This document shows, piece after piece, positions 1 to 8,945 of a stretch of 64,000 bases of DNA. The stretch's first letter is position 1. Each line of letters begins with the position of its first letter. Made by a program: the position numbers and the translations under genes. The notes beneath the pieces are model-generated. The model worked only from the letters and a program-made list of their open reading frames with translations, searched no databases and had not been told where the DNA came from. This stretch comes from Streptomyces spinosisporus (GTDB lineage Bacteria; Actinomycetota; Actinomycetes; Streptomycetales; Streptomycetaceae), in NCBI RefSeq assembly GCF_022698145.1, contig NZ_JALDAX010000027.1:1-64000 (forward strand), written 5' to 3'.

Positions 1-26
1 ACCGTTGGGCCGTTCCGACGTCTCAA

Positions 27-56
27 ACCTTAGCGGATTCGCTTGGCGATTCCCAA
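27..56 (-). promoter_or_regulatory. Leftward sigma-70-type promoter, possibly of a stable RNA operon
   Basis: Reading leftward on the minus strand there is a TTGGGA -35 (51-56), an 18-base spacer and a TAAGGT -10 (27-32). It lies downstream of a second, stronger leftward promoter and points off the window. Tandem HrdB-type promoters with TAAGGT -10 boxes are typical of Streptomyces rRNA operons, so an rRNA or tRNA operon just left of position 1 is a reasonable inference, but no mature RNA sequence is visible here. Confidence 0.4.
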
Positions 57-199
57 TCGGGCCGCCCAGTCCCAAAGCGAATTGAATTCGGGCATGCCGA
101 AATCGACCCGTTCGGGAGATCGTGCTGATGGTTTGGGTTGCCGCTGATGCGGCGAAGGTGCTGTCGCAGAACCGTTACGGCCCCGTGGCAACCCGAAGA

Positions 200-228
200 A
201 CCTTACGGATCCGACGAAGGGCTGTCAA
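200..228 (-). promoter_or_regulatory. Strong leftward consensus promoter
   Basis: On the minus strand a perfect TTGACA -35 (223-228) is followed by a 17-base spacer and a TAAGGT -10 (200-205). This is close to the ideal HrdB promoter. It starts just beyond the end of the MarR gene and reads away from it, so it serves whatever lies to the left. I see no convincing gene in 1-260. Confidence 0.55.
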
Positions 229-260
229 GCACCTCATGTCAAGATCTTTTCTTCTCCGCC

Positions 261-809
261 TCAGTCCAGGTCGGTGAGGCGTCCTCCCGCGTCCGGCTGG
301 GCGTGCTCCACCCTACGCAGGAGGCGGGTGAGGACGTCGCCCAGGGCGGTGCGTTCGGCCGCGGACAGGTCCTGGAGGAGGTCCTCCTCGAAGACCGTGG
401 CCATGCGCATCGCCTCGAGCCACTTCTCGCGGCCCTCGGCGGTCAGCTCCACGATGACGCGCACGCGGTTGCTCTCGTCGCGCTCCCGGGTGACCAGACC
501 CTCGGTGACCATGCGGTCGATCCGGTGGGTCATAGCGGCCGGCGTGAGGCCGAGGCGCTTGGCCAGGTCGCTCGGGCCCAGGCGGTAGGGGGCGCCGGAG
601 AGGACCAGGGCCTTCAGTACTTCCCACTCGGCGCTGCTGATGCCGAGGGCGGAGGTCTGGCGTCCGTAGGCCACGTTCATACGGCGGTTCAGCCGGGAGA
701 GTGCCGAGACGATCTGCTCGACCTGGGGATCCAGGTCGCGGAACTCTCGCTGGTACGCGGCGATCTGCTCTTCGAGCGTCGGCTCGGTGACGCCGGGGGT
801 CTCGGCCAT
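261..809 (-). CDS. MarR-family transcriptional regulator, probable repressor of the adjacent efflux pump
   Basis: This 182-residue protein has the size and layout of a MarR winged-helix dimer. Residues about 70-130 contain the recognition-helix region (PSDLAKRLGLTPAAMTHRI) followed by the wing with the family DESNRVRV motif (usual form D-x-R). The N terminus carries a longer helical extension than minimal MarR proteins. It is divergent from the MFS gene at 920, with about 110 bases between them that hold three related 13-base repeats. In S. coelicolor the matching pair (SCO4122/SCO4121, from memory) is a MarR regulator controlling a multidrug MFS pump, which fits this arrangement. The ligand is unknown. 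Confidence 0.88.
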   Translation of the reverse strand: MAETPGVTEPTLEEQIAAYQREFRDLDPQVEQIVSALSRLNRRMNVAYGRQTSALGISSAEWEVLKALVLSGAPYRLGPSDLAKRLGLTPAAMTHRIDRMVTEGLVTRERDESNRVRVIVELTAEGREKWLEAMRMATVFEEDLLQDLSAAERTALGDVLTRLLRRVEHAQPDAGGRLTDLD

Positions 810-832
810 GGCCGCAGTATCGCACGCAGGTC

Positions 833-888
833 CTTTGCCTTGAAGTCCTTCGCTGTGTACTCTTTAGCTTCGAACTTTAGCTTTGAAG
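833..888. promoter_or_regulatory. Candidate MarR operator: three imperfect 13-base repeats
   Basis: The divergent MarR/MFS promoter region contains TTTGCCTTGAAGT (834-846), TTTAGCTTCGAAC (863-875) and TTTAGCTTTGAAG (876-888). The last two abut in direct orientation, and TTCGAA is itself palindromic. The A+T richness stands out against the surroundings. The likely role is autoregulation and control of the efflux gene; this is inferred from position and repetition only. Confidence 0.45.
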
Positions 889-919
889 TCTTCACTCCTA
901 ACTAGTGAGAGAGGTGAAC

Positions 920-2203
920 GTGACCAGGGCGATGGGCGCAGCGATGCGCCGGATCCACGTGGGCAACGCACTCAGCGCGTTCGGGCTCGGTTTCACCGTC
1001 CCCTACCTGTACGTCTATGTGGCGCAGGTGCGGGGGCTCGGAGCCATGACGGCGGGGCTCGTCCTTGCCGTCTTCGCCGTGGCGGCACTGGTCGTGCTGC
1101 CCTTCGCCGGGCGGGCCATCGTCCGGCGCGGTCCGCTTCCGGTGCTGCTCGCCGCCCTGGTCACTGCCGCTGTCGGGGCGCTGAGCCTGGGGCTGGCGGG
1201 CAGCGCGACGACCGTGCTCCTCGCGGCGGCGGCGCTCGGCGCCGGCCAGGCCGTGATGCAGCCCGCGCTCGCGACGATGATCGTGGACTGCTCGACGACC
1301 GACACGCGCTCGCGTGCCTTTGCCATGCAGTTCTTCCTGCAGAACCTCGGGCTCGGCGTCGGTGGTCTCATCGGCGGCCATCTCGTCGACACTACGCGCG
1401 TAGACTCCTTCACTCTGCTCTTCGCGATCGAGGCGGCGATGTTCCTGCTGCTGGTGGGCGTGATGGCGACGGTGCGGATGCCGCGCTCGCCGCGCATCGA
1501 CCAGGCTCCGGCGGGATCGGCGAAGGGGAGCTGGAAGCAGCTGCTCGGCAATCGGGCCATGGTGCAGCTGTGCGTGCTGGGCTTCGTGCTGTTCTTCGCC
1601 TGCTACGGCCAGTTCGAGTCGGGCTTGAGCGCCTACGGCGTCGAGGCCGCCGGGATCTCCACGTCCGCGCTGGGTACGGCGCTGGCCGCCAACACGTTGA
1701 TGATCGTCGTCGCGCAGTTCGCCGTGCTGAAGTTCGTCGAGCGGCGCCGGCGGTCCCGGGTGATCGCCGCTGTCGGGCTGATCTGGGCCGTGGCATGGGT
1801 CGCGGCCGGGTACGCCGGGCTCGGGCACGGCAGCCGGGAGATGGCTACGGCGGCGTTCGTGTCGACGTACGCGCTCTTCGGGCTCGGTGAGGCGATGCTG
1901 TCGCCGACCGTCGCCCCGCTGGTCGCCGATCTCGCGCCGAGCGGTCTCGCCGGGCAGTACAACTCCGTCTTCGCCCTGGTGAAGCAGCTGGCGCTGGCCG
2001 TCGGGCCGGCGGTCGGCGGGCCGCTGGGGGCCTCGCTGCACGCGCCGTACATCGTGACCTTCCTGCTGTTCTCGCTCGCGATCAGCGTCCTTGCCGTACG
2101 GCTGGGGCGGCAGCTGACCGCCGTACAGGATCAGCCGTGGCTGGGGCGGAGCCGGGTGGTCGCTCGTGGTGGGGCTGCCGAGCCGGTGGGCGCGGAGGCG
2201 TAG
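920..2203 (+). CDS. MFS multidrug efflux transporter (12-TM type)
   Basis: The 427-residue protein is almost entirely hydrophobic helices, with a loop containing RRGPLP between TM2 and TM3 and a basic central loop, as in drug:proton antiporters. I chose the GTG at 920 because a GAGAGGTGA Shine-Dalgarno stretch (907-915) precedes it; the GTG at 905 lies upstream of that site. It is transcribed away from the MarR gene and converges with the SpoIIE-type phosphatase gene, with only 7 bases between the stop codons. By synteny it corresponds to the SCO4121-type pump reported to confer multidrug resistance, but substrates cannot be read from the sequence. Confidence 0.87.
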   Translation: MTRAMGAAMRRIHVGNALSAFGLGFTVPYLYVYVAQVRGLGAMTAGLVLAVFAVAALVVLPFAGRAIVRRGPLPVLLAALVTAAVGALSLGLAGSATTVLLAAAALGAGQAVMQPALATMIVDCSTTDTRSRAFAMQFFLQNLGLGVGGLIGGHLVDTTRVDSFTLLFAIEAAMFLLLVGVMATVRMPRSPRIDQAPAGSAKGSWKQLLGNRAMVQLCVLGFVLFFACYGQFESGLSAYGVEAAGISTSALGTALAANTLMIVVAQFAVLKFVERRRRSRVIAAVGLIWAVAWVAAGYAGLGHGSREMATAAFVSTYALFGLGEAMLSPTVAPLVADLAPSGLAGQYNSVFALVKQLALAVGPAVGGPLGASLHAPYIVTFLLFSLAISVLAVRLGRQLTAVQDQPWLGRSRVVARGGAAEPVGAEA

Positions 2204-2210
2204 CCGCCGG

Positions 2211-3863
2211 TCAGCCGGTGGTTTTCGGCAGGACGAACTCGCACCAGACCGACTTTCCCCCGCCGGGTGTTCGCCGTGATCCCCAGTTCGAGGCGATGGT
2301 CGCGACGATGGCGATGCCGCGGCCGGATTCGTCGGCGGGTTCCGCTCGGCGCCGGCGGGGGAGGTGGTCGTCGCCGTCGGTGACCTCGATGATCAGGCGG
2401 CGGTCGGTGCGCCGCAGGCGCAGCCGCATGGGCGGGGTGCCGTGCTGCAGGGAGTTGGCGACGAGTTCGCTGGCCGCCAGCACGCCCAGGTCGTGCAGGT
2501 CCGGCGGGAACCGCCAGCTGGTCAGGACACCGGAGGCGAAGGCACGCGCGCGTGGAGCCGCTTCGACGCCGCCGAGGAGTTCGAGGGCGGCGTTGCGGAA
2601 GAGATCGCTGTCGGGGCCGGTGCGGGCCGGGTGCTGGAGGACGAGGACGGCCACGTCGTCGTCGTGGTCGGCGGTGACGCCCGCCGAGCGGACCAGCCGG
2701 TCGCAGACGACCTGGGGCGTGCCGGTCGCACCGGACAGGGCGCGCTCCAGGGCGGCGATGCCCTCGTCCAGGTCCTCGTTCCTGCGTTCCACCAGGCCGT
2801 CCGTGTAGAGGACGGCCGTGGCGCCGGGGCCCAGCGGGACCGTGCCCGAGGCGTGCATCCAGCCGCCCGTGCCGAGCGGTGGCCCGGTGGGCTCGTCGGC
2901 GCGCAGGACGGTGCCGCTCTCGTCGCGCACCAGGATCGGCAGGTGGCCCGCGGAGGCGTACACCAGGCGGCCCTCGTTCGGGTCGTGGATGGCGTAGACG
3001 CAGGTGGCGATCTGGTTGGCGTCGATCTCGGCGGCGAGGCCGTCGAGGAGCTGCAGGACCTCGTGCGGCGGGAGGTCGAGGCGGGCGTAGGCGCGGACCG
3101 CGGTGCGGAGCTGGCCCATGACGGCCGCGGCGCGCACGCCTCTGCCCATCACGTCGCCGATGACCAGGGCGGTGCGGCCGCCGCCGAGGGTGATGACGTC
3201 GTACCAGTCGCCTCCTACGGCCGCCTCGGTGCCGCCGGGCTGGTAGGTGGCCGCGATGCGCAGGTCGTCCGGCTCCTCCAACTCCTGCGGGAGCAGCGAG
3301 CGCTGGAGCGTGACCGCCGTCTCGCGCTGGCGGCGCTCGCTGGCGCGCAGGCGTTCGGCGGCTTCGGCGTGGTCGGTGACGTCGGTGGCGAAGACCAGCA
3401 CACCGGCATCGTCCCCTTCGGTGACCGGGGTGCAGGTGAAGGTGTAGTAGCGGCTGTCGGGGGCTCTGCGGGACTTCAGGGTGCGGGGCCGGCCGCTGCG
3501 CAGGACCTGGTCGAGGAGGGGCAGCAGGCCCAGTTCGTCGAGTTCCGGGAGGGCTTCGCGGACCGGCTCGCCCAGGGGGCGTACGCCGAAGGCCGCCACA
3601 TAGGCGTCGTTGACGTACCCGACGCGGTGGTCGGGGCCGTGGACCAGGGCGACGAGGGCGGGGACGCGGTCGAGGACCGCCCGGACGGGGAGTTCGTCGA
3701 CGGCCGGCACGGGCGCGTGCGCGTCGGTGAGCCGTTCGGCGCGGGCCGCGGGGACGGGGCTCGCGCTCTCGGCCGGCCGGTCGGGGGCGGCCGCGTGGTC
3801 GGTCCGCCCTGCGGCGCGGCGCTGCGTTCCGGGGAGCCGGGCGCTCCAGCGCGTGAAGTTCAC
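2211..3863 (-). CDS. PAS / SpoIIE-type PP2C phosphatase / anti-sigma-like kinase multidomain protein
   Basis: This 550-residue signalling protein has three parts. Residues about 55-165 form a PAS domain (RVPALVALV, YVNDAYVAAFG). Residues about 175-385 form a SpoIIE PP2C phosphatase with the metal-binding aspartates in GGDWYDV, GDVMGRG and DHDDDVAVLVL. Residues about 415-545 form an RsbW/HATPase_c serine kinase (ASELVANSLQHG, ESGRGIAIV). Such proteins phosphorylate or dephosphorylate anti-anti-sigma (STAS) partners in the sigma-B-like networks of Streptomyces. No STAS partner gene lies nearby. The reading frame is open upstream to 4160, but the GTG at 3863 follows an AAGGA site and begins the conserved part. 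No transmembrane helix is seen, so it is likely cytosolic. Confidence 0.88.
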   Translation of the reverse strand: MNFTRWSARLPGTQRRAAGRTDHAAAPDRPAESASPVPAARAERLTDAHAPVPAVDELPVRAVLDRVPALVALVHGPDHRVGYVNDAYVAAFGVRPLGEPVREALPELDELGLLPLLDQVLRSGRPRTLKSRRAPDSRYYTFTCTPVTEGDDAGVLVFATDVTDHAEAAERLRASERRQRETAVTLQRSLLPQELEEPDDLRIAATYQPGGTEAAVGGDWYDVITLGGGRTALVIGDVMGRGVRAAAVMGQLRTAVRAYARLDLPPHEVLQLLDGLAAEIDANQIATCVYAIHDPNEGRLVYASAGHLPILVRDESGTVLRADEPTGPPLGTGGWMHASGTVPLGPGATAVLYTDGLVERRNEDLDEGIAALERALSGATGTPQVVCDRLVRSAGVTADHDDDVAVLVLQHPARTGPDSDLFRNAALELLGGVEAAPRARAFASGVLTSWRFPPDLHDLGVLAASELVANSLQHGTPPMRLRLRRTDRRLIIEVTDGDDHLPRRRRAEPADESGRGIAIVATIASNWGSRRTPGGGKSVWCEFVLPKTTG

Positions 3864-4086
3864 GAATCCTTGCCTCGTGTCGTCGTCTTCGGCGTCTTGG
3901 GCCGGCTCCGGACCCGGCCGGAGGGCTGGGGGGTGACGCCCCCGGGATGCAGCACGGTGACAGAAGCCTCTTGGGTGCGGGGACGAGCGGCTGCTCGCCC
4001 TGGGAGCGGGGATCAGTCTGGCAGTGTGGCCTACCGGGGCGACATCCGTGAGACGCCCACGAGGCCGGTGGAGTTCCTGGGTCCGG

Positions 4087-5466
4087 TCAGGACGACCCCT
4101 TCGGGTCGCTAAAGGGGTCGGTAGGAGGCTTTCCACCGGCCGCGAGTTCGAACTCCGCACGGGGATGTTCGAGTGAACCGAGGGAGACGATCTCCCGCTT
4201 GAAGAGGCCCGACAGCGTCCATTCGGCCAGGACGCGGGCCTTGCGGTTGTAGGTGGGCACCCTGCTGAGGTGGTAGACGCGGTGCATGAACCACGCAGGG
4301 TAGCCCTTCAGCTTGCGCCCGTAGACGTGGGCGACGCCCTTGTGCAGGCCCAGGGAGGCGACCGAGCCGACGTACTTGTGGGCGTACGTCTCCAGGGGTT
4401 CGCCGCGCAGCGCGTGCGCGATGTTGTCGCCGAGGACCTTGGCCTGGCGGACCGCGTGCTGGGCGTTGGGGGCCGTCGTCGCATCGGGTTCGTCGGCGGT
4501 GACGTCGGGGACGGCGGCCGCGTCCCCTGCCGCCCACGCGTGCGTGGCGCCGTCGACGGTCAGTTGCGGGGTGCACTTCAGCCGCCCTCGGCCGTTGAGG
4601 GGGAGGTCGGTCGCGGCGACGAGCGGGTGGGGCTTCACGCCGGCCGTCCAGACGACGGTGCGGGTCGGGAAGCGGGAGCCGTCGCTGAGCTGGGCGACCC
4701 GGTCCGTGCAGGAGTCCAGGCGGGTGTGCAGCCGTACGTCGATGTTGCGCCGCCGCAGCTCGGTGACCGTGTAGCGGCCCATCTCCTCGCCGACCTCCGG
4801 CAGGATGCGGTCCGAGGCCTCCACGAGGATCCACTTCATGTCCTCGGGCTGGATGTTGTGGTAGTAGCGGGCGGCGTAGCGGGCCATGTCCTCGAGTTCG
4901 CCGAGCGCCTCGACCCCGGCGAATCCGCCGCCGACGAAGACGAAGGTGAGCGCCGCGTCGCGGATCGCGGGGTCGCGGGTGGAGGAGGCGATGTCCATCT
5001 GCTCGATGACGTGGTTGCGCAGGCCGATGGCCTCCTCGACCGACTTGAAGCCGATGCCGTGGTCGGCGAGGCCGGGGATCGGGAGGGTGCGCGAGATCGA
5101 GCCGGGCGCCAGGACGAGTTCGTCGTACGTCAGCGGTTCCGGGCCCGCTCCCTCCTCCTCGGTGGCGAGGGTGCTGAGGGTGGCGGTGCGCTTGGCGTGG
5201 TCGATCGAGCGGACCTCGCCGATGACGATCTGGCACCCGTCCAGGACCCGGCGCAGCGGCACGACGACATGGCGCGGGGAAATGGCACCGGCGGCCGCTT
5301 CGGGAAGGAATGGCTGATACGTCATGTACGGGTCGGGAGTGACGACCGTGATCTCGGCTTCGCCCCGCTTCAGTTCCTGTTTCAGCTTCCGCTGCAGGCG
5401 CAGGGCCGTGTACATCCCGACGTAGCCGCCGCCGACAACGAGAATGCGCGCACGTTCCTTCACCAT
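4087..5466 (-). CDS. ndh: Type II NADH:quinone oxidoreductase (NDH-2)
   Basis: This 459-residue flavoprotein starts with the FAD-binding dinucleotide fold ILVVGGGYVGMYTALRLQ and has the second, NADH-binding fold near FVFVGGGFAGVEALGELEDM. The family motif VVWTAGVKPHPL and the C-terminal FAD motif WAAGDAAAVPD are also present. It would oxidise NADH and reduce menaquinone at the membrane without pumping protons; C-terminal amphipathic helices are the expected anchor. I chose the ATG at 5466 (MVKERARILVVGGG), although the frame is open to 5616. It is divergent from atrA, as in S. coelicolor SCO4119/SCO4118 (from memory). A stand-alone function in respiration is likely. Confidence 0.9.
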   Translation of the reverse strand: MVKERARILVVGGGYVGMYTALRLQRKLKQELKRGEAEITVVTPDPYMTYQPFLPEAAAGAISPRHVVVPLRRVLDGCQIVIGEVRSIDHAKRTATLSTLATEEEGAGPEPLTYDELVLAPGSISRTLPIPGLADHGIGFKSVEEAIGLRNHVIEQMDIASSTRDPAIRDAALTFVFVGGGFAGVEALGELEDMARYAARYYHNIQPEDMKWILVEASDRILPEVGEEMGRYTVTELRRRNIDVRLHTRLDSCTDRVAQLSDGSRFPTRTVVWTAGVKPHPLVAATDLPLNGRGRLKCTPQLTVDGATHAWAAGDAAAVPDVTADEPDATTAPNAQHAVRQAKVLGDNIAHALRGEPLETYAHKYVGSVASLGLHKGVAHVYGRKLKGYPAWFMHRVYHLSRVPTYNRKARVLAEWTLSGLFKREIVSLGSLEHPRAEFELAAGGKPPTDPFSDPKGSS

Positions 5467-5848
5467 CCCATGACGCACCCGGCGCTTGAGTTTGTCCACA
5501 GCCTCGACAATTTGTGTGACCGCAGGCCCAGGACGCCCAGGGTTGGCCGAATTGCCCGAGTGCTTGGAAGGACTGCAGGTCAGCGGGTGTGCGCCCGGTG
5601 ACCTTGAGGGGCGCAATCGGGACGTATGCGGCCCGTGGTCCGATCGGGGGGCGCTCCGTGCGGAACCTGCCCCTTCTGAATTGACCCCCGCTCAACTATG
5701 TTCGTGTGTCGACGGGGTGTAGGGGGATGCGCCCAGTGCTCATCGGGCCCGCGACGGGCGGACCGGTGAACCGGGCCAGTTTCCGCGCTCCGGCTACCGA
5801 TGGCGGGGAGAGTCTCCGGGGGGAGACGTCATTACCGGGGGATCACTT
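5467..5848. promoter_or_regulatory. Divergent ndh/atrA intergenic region
   Basis: This 382-base stretch separates the divergent ndh and atrA starts and must hold both promoters. I see no convincing gene. A TGTGTGAC half-site lies near 5514 on the ndh side, but no full Rex-type dyad is present. I cannot define either -35/-10 pair with confidence. Confidence 0.5.
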
Positions 5849-6625
5849 ATGCATGTTCAGGACTCTCATTGGTCGTCCGCGTCCGCGCTGACAACGGGCG
5901 GCATGGTGAACGCGGCGGCGAGCAACGGACGCGGGGACGGCCCGCGTACGACGCCGCTGCGTGTGGACGCACAGCGCAATCTGGAGCACGTCCTGCGCGC
6001 GGCGCGGGAGGTCTTCGGCGAGCTGGGGTACGGCGCGCCGATGGAGGACGTGGCGCGGCGGGCACGCGTGGGCGTGGGGACCGTGTACCGCCGGTTCCCG
6101 AGCAAGGACGTCCTGGTGCGGCGGATAGCCGAGGAGGAGACCTCCCGGCTGACCGACCAGGCCCGGGCGGCACTCGGCCAGGAGGACGAGCCGTGGTCGG
6201 CGCTGTCGCGCTTCCTGCGGACGTCGGTGGCCTCCGGCGCGGGGCGGCTGCTGCCGCCGCAGGTGCTGAGGGTCTCGGTCACCGACGACGGCGCCGAGCG
6301 GTCCGACGGCGCGGTGTTCGACGAGGCGCGGGTGCCGCAGCAGCGCACCCAGCCGGGCTCCGGGGAACTGCGGCTGGTGTCCGAGGGCGCCGCGGCGGTC
6401 GCGGCGGACGACGACACGGGCGCCGCGGCGCTGCTCGACGTCGTGGGCCAGCTCGTGGAGCGGGCACGCGCGGCCGGTGAACTGCGGGCCGACGTGTCGG
6501 TGTCGGACGTACTCCTGGTCATCGCCACGGCAGCACCCTCGCTGCCCGACGCGGCCCAGCAGGCGGCGGCTTCCGCGCGGCTGCTGGACATCCTGCTGGA
6601 GGGGTTGCGCTCTCGGCCGGTGTGA
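5849..6625 (+). CDS. atrA: AtrA-type TetR-family transcriptional regulator
   Basis: The protein is 258 residues. After a variable N terminus (about 1-35) comes a TetR helix-turn-helix domain: RNLEHVLRAAREVFGELGYG, then MEDVARRARVGVGTVYRRFPSKDVL at about 63-87. The rest is the helical ligand/dimer domain. Sequence and position next to ndh match my memory of AtrA (SCO4118), which activates actII-ORF4 in S. coelicolor, nagE2 for GlcNAc uptake, and antibiotic regulators in S. griseus and S. roseosporus. It is therefore probably a global activator linking aminosugar metabolism and secondary metabolism rather than a local repressor. The ATG at 5849 starts the conserved MHVQDSH peptide. No operon partner is evident. 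Confidence 0.82.
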   Translation: MHVQDSHWSSASALTTGGMVNAAASNGRGDGPRTTPLRVDAQRNLEHVLRAAREVFGELGYGAPMEDVARRARVGVGTVYRRFPSKDVLVRRIAEEETSRLTDQARAALGQEDEPWSALSRFLRTSVASGAGRLLPPQVLRVSVTDDGAERSDGAVFDEARVPQQRTQPGSGELRLVSEGAAAVAADDDTGAAALLDVVGQLVERARAAGELRADVSVSDVLLVIATAAPSLPDAAQQAAASARLLDILLEGLRSRPV

Positions 6626-6899
6626 GGCGGTGAGGGAGTCGGATTCGGCGTGGGGTGAGGGTGACGCGGCGGCGGGGTGGGCGTGACGCGGCGGCGGTAT
6701 TTCTGATTTGTCGCGCAACTCCCGTCACGTGAGCGTCAATCGAGCCTTCCCCGAATGGGGGACGCCCAGTACTACGGCACGACAAGTCCCCACGGACGAG
6801 TGGATGGTCCGCCCCAAGGGGTCCTGAACAAAAGCCAATATGGCACTCTGACCCGGTGTTCGGGACTGGTTGGTCAAGCGGCGGCAGGGGCTTTCCGCG

Positions 6900-8894
6900 A
6901 TGAGCTTCGACGGGCGGGACGGGTCGCTGGGCGACGGTGACGCGGAGGCCGGCGGTCCGCCGCAGGTGCCGAGTCAGGGCGGCAGGGCAGGCGCACCGCG
7001 GGGCGGCGACCCCGCGGAGACCGTCATTCCCCCGCAGGGCGGCGAACCCGTCGGGCCCGTCGAATCCGCGGGGTCTGCCGACTCCGCGAGGCCCGTCGAA
7101 TCCGCGGGACCCGTCGACCCCGCCGAAGGCGTCGTCCCGGCGCAGCGCGACCGGCACGAGGACGGTGTGCTGCCCCCGCCGAGGGACATGCCGCCGTCCG
7201 ACGCCGATCTGATCGTGCGGATGCGCTCGGGCGACGACACCGCGTACGAGGAGCTGTACCGGCGCCATGCGGACGCCGTGCGCCGGTACGCCCGCACCTG
7301 CTGCCGTGACGCCCACACCGCGGACGACCTCACGGCCGAGGTCTTCGCCCGCATGCTTCAGGCGGTGCGCGGCGGGCACGGCCCCGAGCACGCGGTGCGC
7401 GCCTATCTGCTCACCAGCATCCGGCGGGTGGCCGCGAGCTGGACGAAGTCCGCCCGGCGGGAGCAGCTGGTCGACGACTTCGCGCTGTTCGCCGCGCAGT
7501 CCGCACGCTCCTCCGAGATCGCCGACGACGACACCCTCGACCTCGGCGCCGATGTGCGCGCGATGCACGAGGCCGAGCAGTCCATGGCCATGCAGGCCTT
7601 CCGGTCGCTGCCGGAACGCTGGCAGGCCGTGCTGTGGCACACCGAGGTCGAGGACGAGTCGCCGAGCGAGGTCGCCACGCTCTTCGGGCTCGACGCCAAC
7701 GGCACGCGCGTGCTCGCCAGCCGCGCCCGCGAGGGCCTCAAGCAGGCCTATCTGCAGGCCCATGTCAGCGCCTCGCTCGCCAACGACGAGGAGTGCGCCC
7801 GCTATGCCGACCGGCTCGGCGCCTACGCCCGCGGCGGCCTGCGCACACGGGCCGAGCGGGGGCTGCGCAAGCACCTGGAGGAGTGCGCCAAGTGCCGGCT
7901 GGCCGCGGGCCAGATCAAGGAAGTCGCCGGCGGTATCCCCGCGGTCGTGCCGGTCGCGGTCATCGGCTGGTTCGGCGCCGCCGGGTACGCCAAGGTCGCC
8001 GCGCTCGTCGCGGGCGGCACCGGAGCCGGTGCGGCGGGCGCCGCGGGAGCGGCCGCGGCGGCGAGCGGCGGCTCGTCCGGCAGTGCGGGCGCCGGCGGCG
8101 CGGTGGCCTCCGAGGGGCTCGGTGCGCCCGTCAAGGTCGGCCTCGCCGCCACCGCTGTCGCCGTCGCGGCGGGTGTGGCCCTGGCCCTAGCACTGTCCGG
8201 CGGTGACGCCCCCGCCAAGAAGGAGGACGCCAAGCCGCCCGCTGCCGTGCCGTCCGTGCAGCCCGAGCCGCCGAAGCCGGCGCCCGAGAAGAGCAGGCCC
8301 GAGCCGAAGCCGCCCGTCGTACCGGCGAAGGCGCCCACACCGACCCCGCCCCCCACGCCGACTCCCAGGCCCAAGCCCACCCCCACTGCGACGCCCGCTC
8401 CCGAGCCGAAGCCGACCCCGAAGCCCACCCCCACGCCGACCCCGACTCCCCCGCCGCCTCCGGCCGTCTACCAGTGGAGCGAGCTGGCGTACGACGTCAG
8501 CGGCGACGGCACCCGGCCCGAGATGCGGCTCGGTGAGAGCAGTTGGGTGTGGCAGCGGTACGGCATGTCGATCGGCGGCAGGCAGTACGCGCACGGCGTG
8601 ACCGTGCACGGCCAGTCCTCCGTGACCATCGACCTCAACCGCACCTGCACCGCCTACGACGCCGTGGTCGGTGTCGACGACATGACGCTCGGGCTCGGCA
8701 AGGTCTCCTTCGCCGTCTACGCCGACGGCGTCCCGCTGTGGCAGTCCGGGCCGGTCCGCGGTGGCGGGCAGGCAGTCCCGGTGCACGTCAACCTGGCCGG
8801 CCACGACACCGTACGGCTGGTCGTCCGGCCGGACACCGGCTTCGACACTCTGACGCTCGCGGACTGGGCCGAGTCGAAGTTCACCTGCTCGTAG
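6900..8894 (+). CDS. ECF sigma factor fused to zinc motif, membrane segment and NPCBM carbohydrate-binding domain
   Basis: This 664-residue protein is far longer than a normal ECF sigma factor (about 200). A disordered N terminus (1-97) precedes sigma region 2 (about 98-170, SDADLIVRMRSGDDTAYEEL) and region 4 (about 233-280, RSLPERWQAVLWHTEVEDES). A zf-HC2-like HLEECAKC motif follows near 326-333. Next come hydrophobic stretches (about 345-370 and 410-434), a Pro/Thr-rich spacer of TPTP repeats (about 440-520) and a C-terminal NPCBM-type domain (about 523-663). The layout suggests one polypeptide combining sigma factor, tethered anti-sigma module and extracytoplasmic sugar sensor. Similar architectures have been described for some actinobacterial ECF groups (ECF52, from memory). 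I chose ATG 6900 because GGCAGGGG lies 9 bases upstream; a TTG at 6870 is the alternative. Confidence 0.86.
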   Translation: MSFDGRDGSLGDGDAEAGGPPQVPSQGGRAGAPRGGDPAETVIPPQGGEPVGPVESAGSADSARPVESAGPVDPAEGVVPAQRDRHEDGVLPPPRDMPPSDADLIVRMRSGDDTAYEELYRRHADAVRRYARTCCRDAHTADDLTAEVFARMLQAVRGGHGPEHAVRAYLLTSIRRVAASWTKSARREQLVDDFALFAAQSARSSEIADDDTLDLGADVRAMHEAEQSMAMQAFRSLPERWQAVLWHTEVEDESPSEVATLFGLDANGTRVLASRAREGLKQAYLQAHVSASLANDEECARYADRLGAYARGGLRTRAERGLRKHLEECAKCRLAAGQIKEVAGGIPAVVPVAVIGWFGAAGYAKVAALVAGGTGAGAAGAAGAAAAASGGSSGSAGAGGAVASEGLGAPVKVGLAATAVAVAAGVALALALSGGDAPAKKEDAKPPAAVPSVQPEPPKPAPEKSRPEPKPPVVPAKAPTPTPPPTPTPRPKPTPTATPAPEPKPTPKPTPTPTPTPPPPPAVYQWSELAYDVSGDGTRPEMRLGESSWVWQRYGMSIGGRQYAHGVTVHGQSSVTIDLNRTCTAYDAVVGVDDMTLGLGKVSFAVYADGVPLWQSGPVRGGGQAVPVHVNLAGHDTVRLVVRPDTGFDTLTLADWAESKFTCS

Positions 8895-8945
8895 GCTGGT
8901 TCACCGGTTCACCTGAACACGAATCAGGGTGTGGCCGGTGTCCGT

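Noticed and set aside
128..277. 49-codon frame starting MVWVAADAAK
   Set aside because: No ribosome site, and it runs into the MarR coding region; composition does not support a gene.
138..905. Plus-strand frame opposite the MarR gene
   Set aside because: No conserved motif, and the MarR protein on the other strand is clear.
5500..5530. Rex binding site before ndh
   Set aside because: Only a TGTGTGAC half-site is present, with no matching second half.
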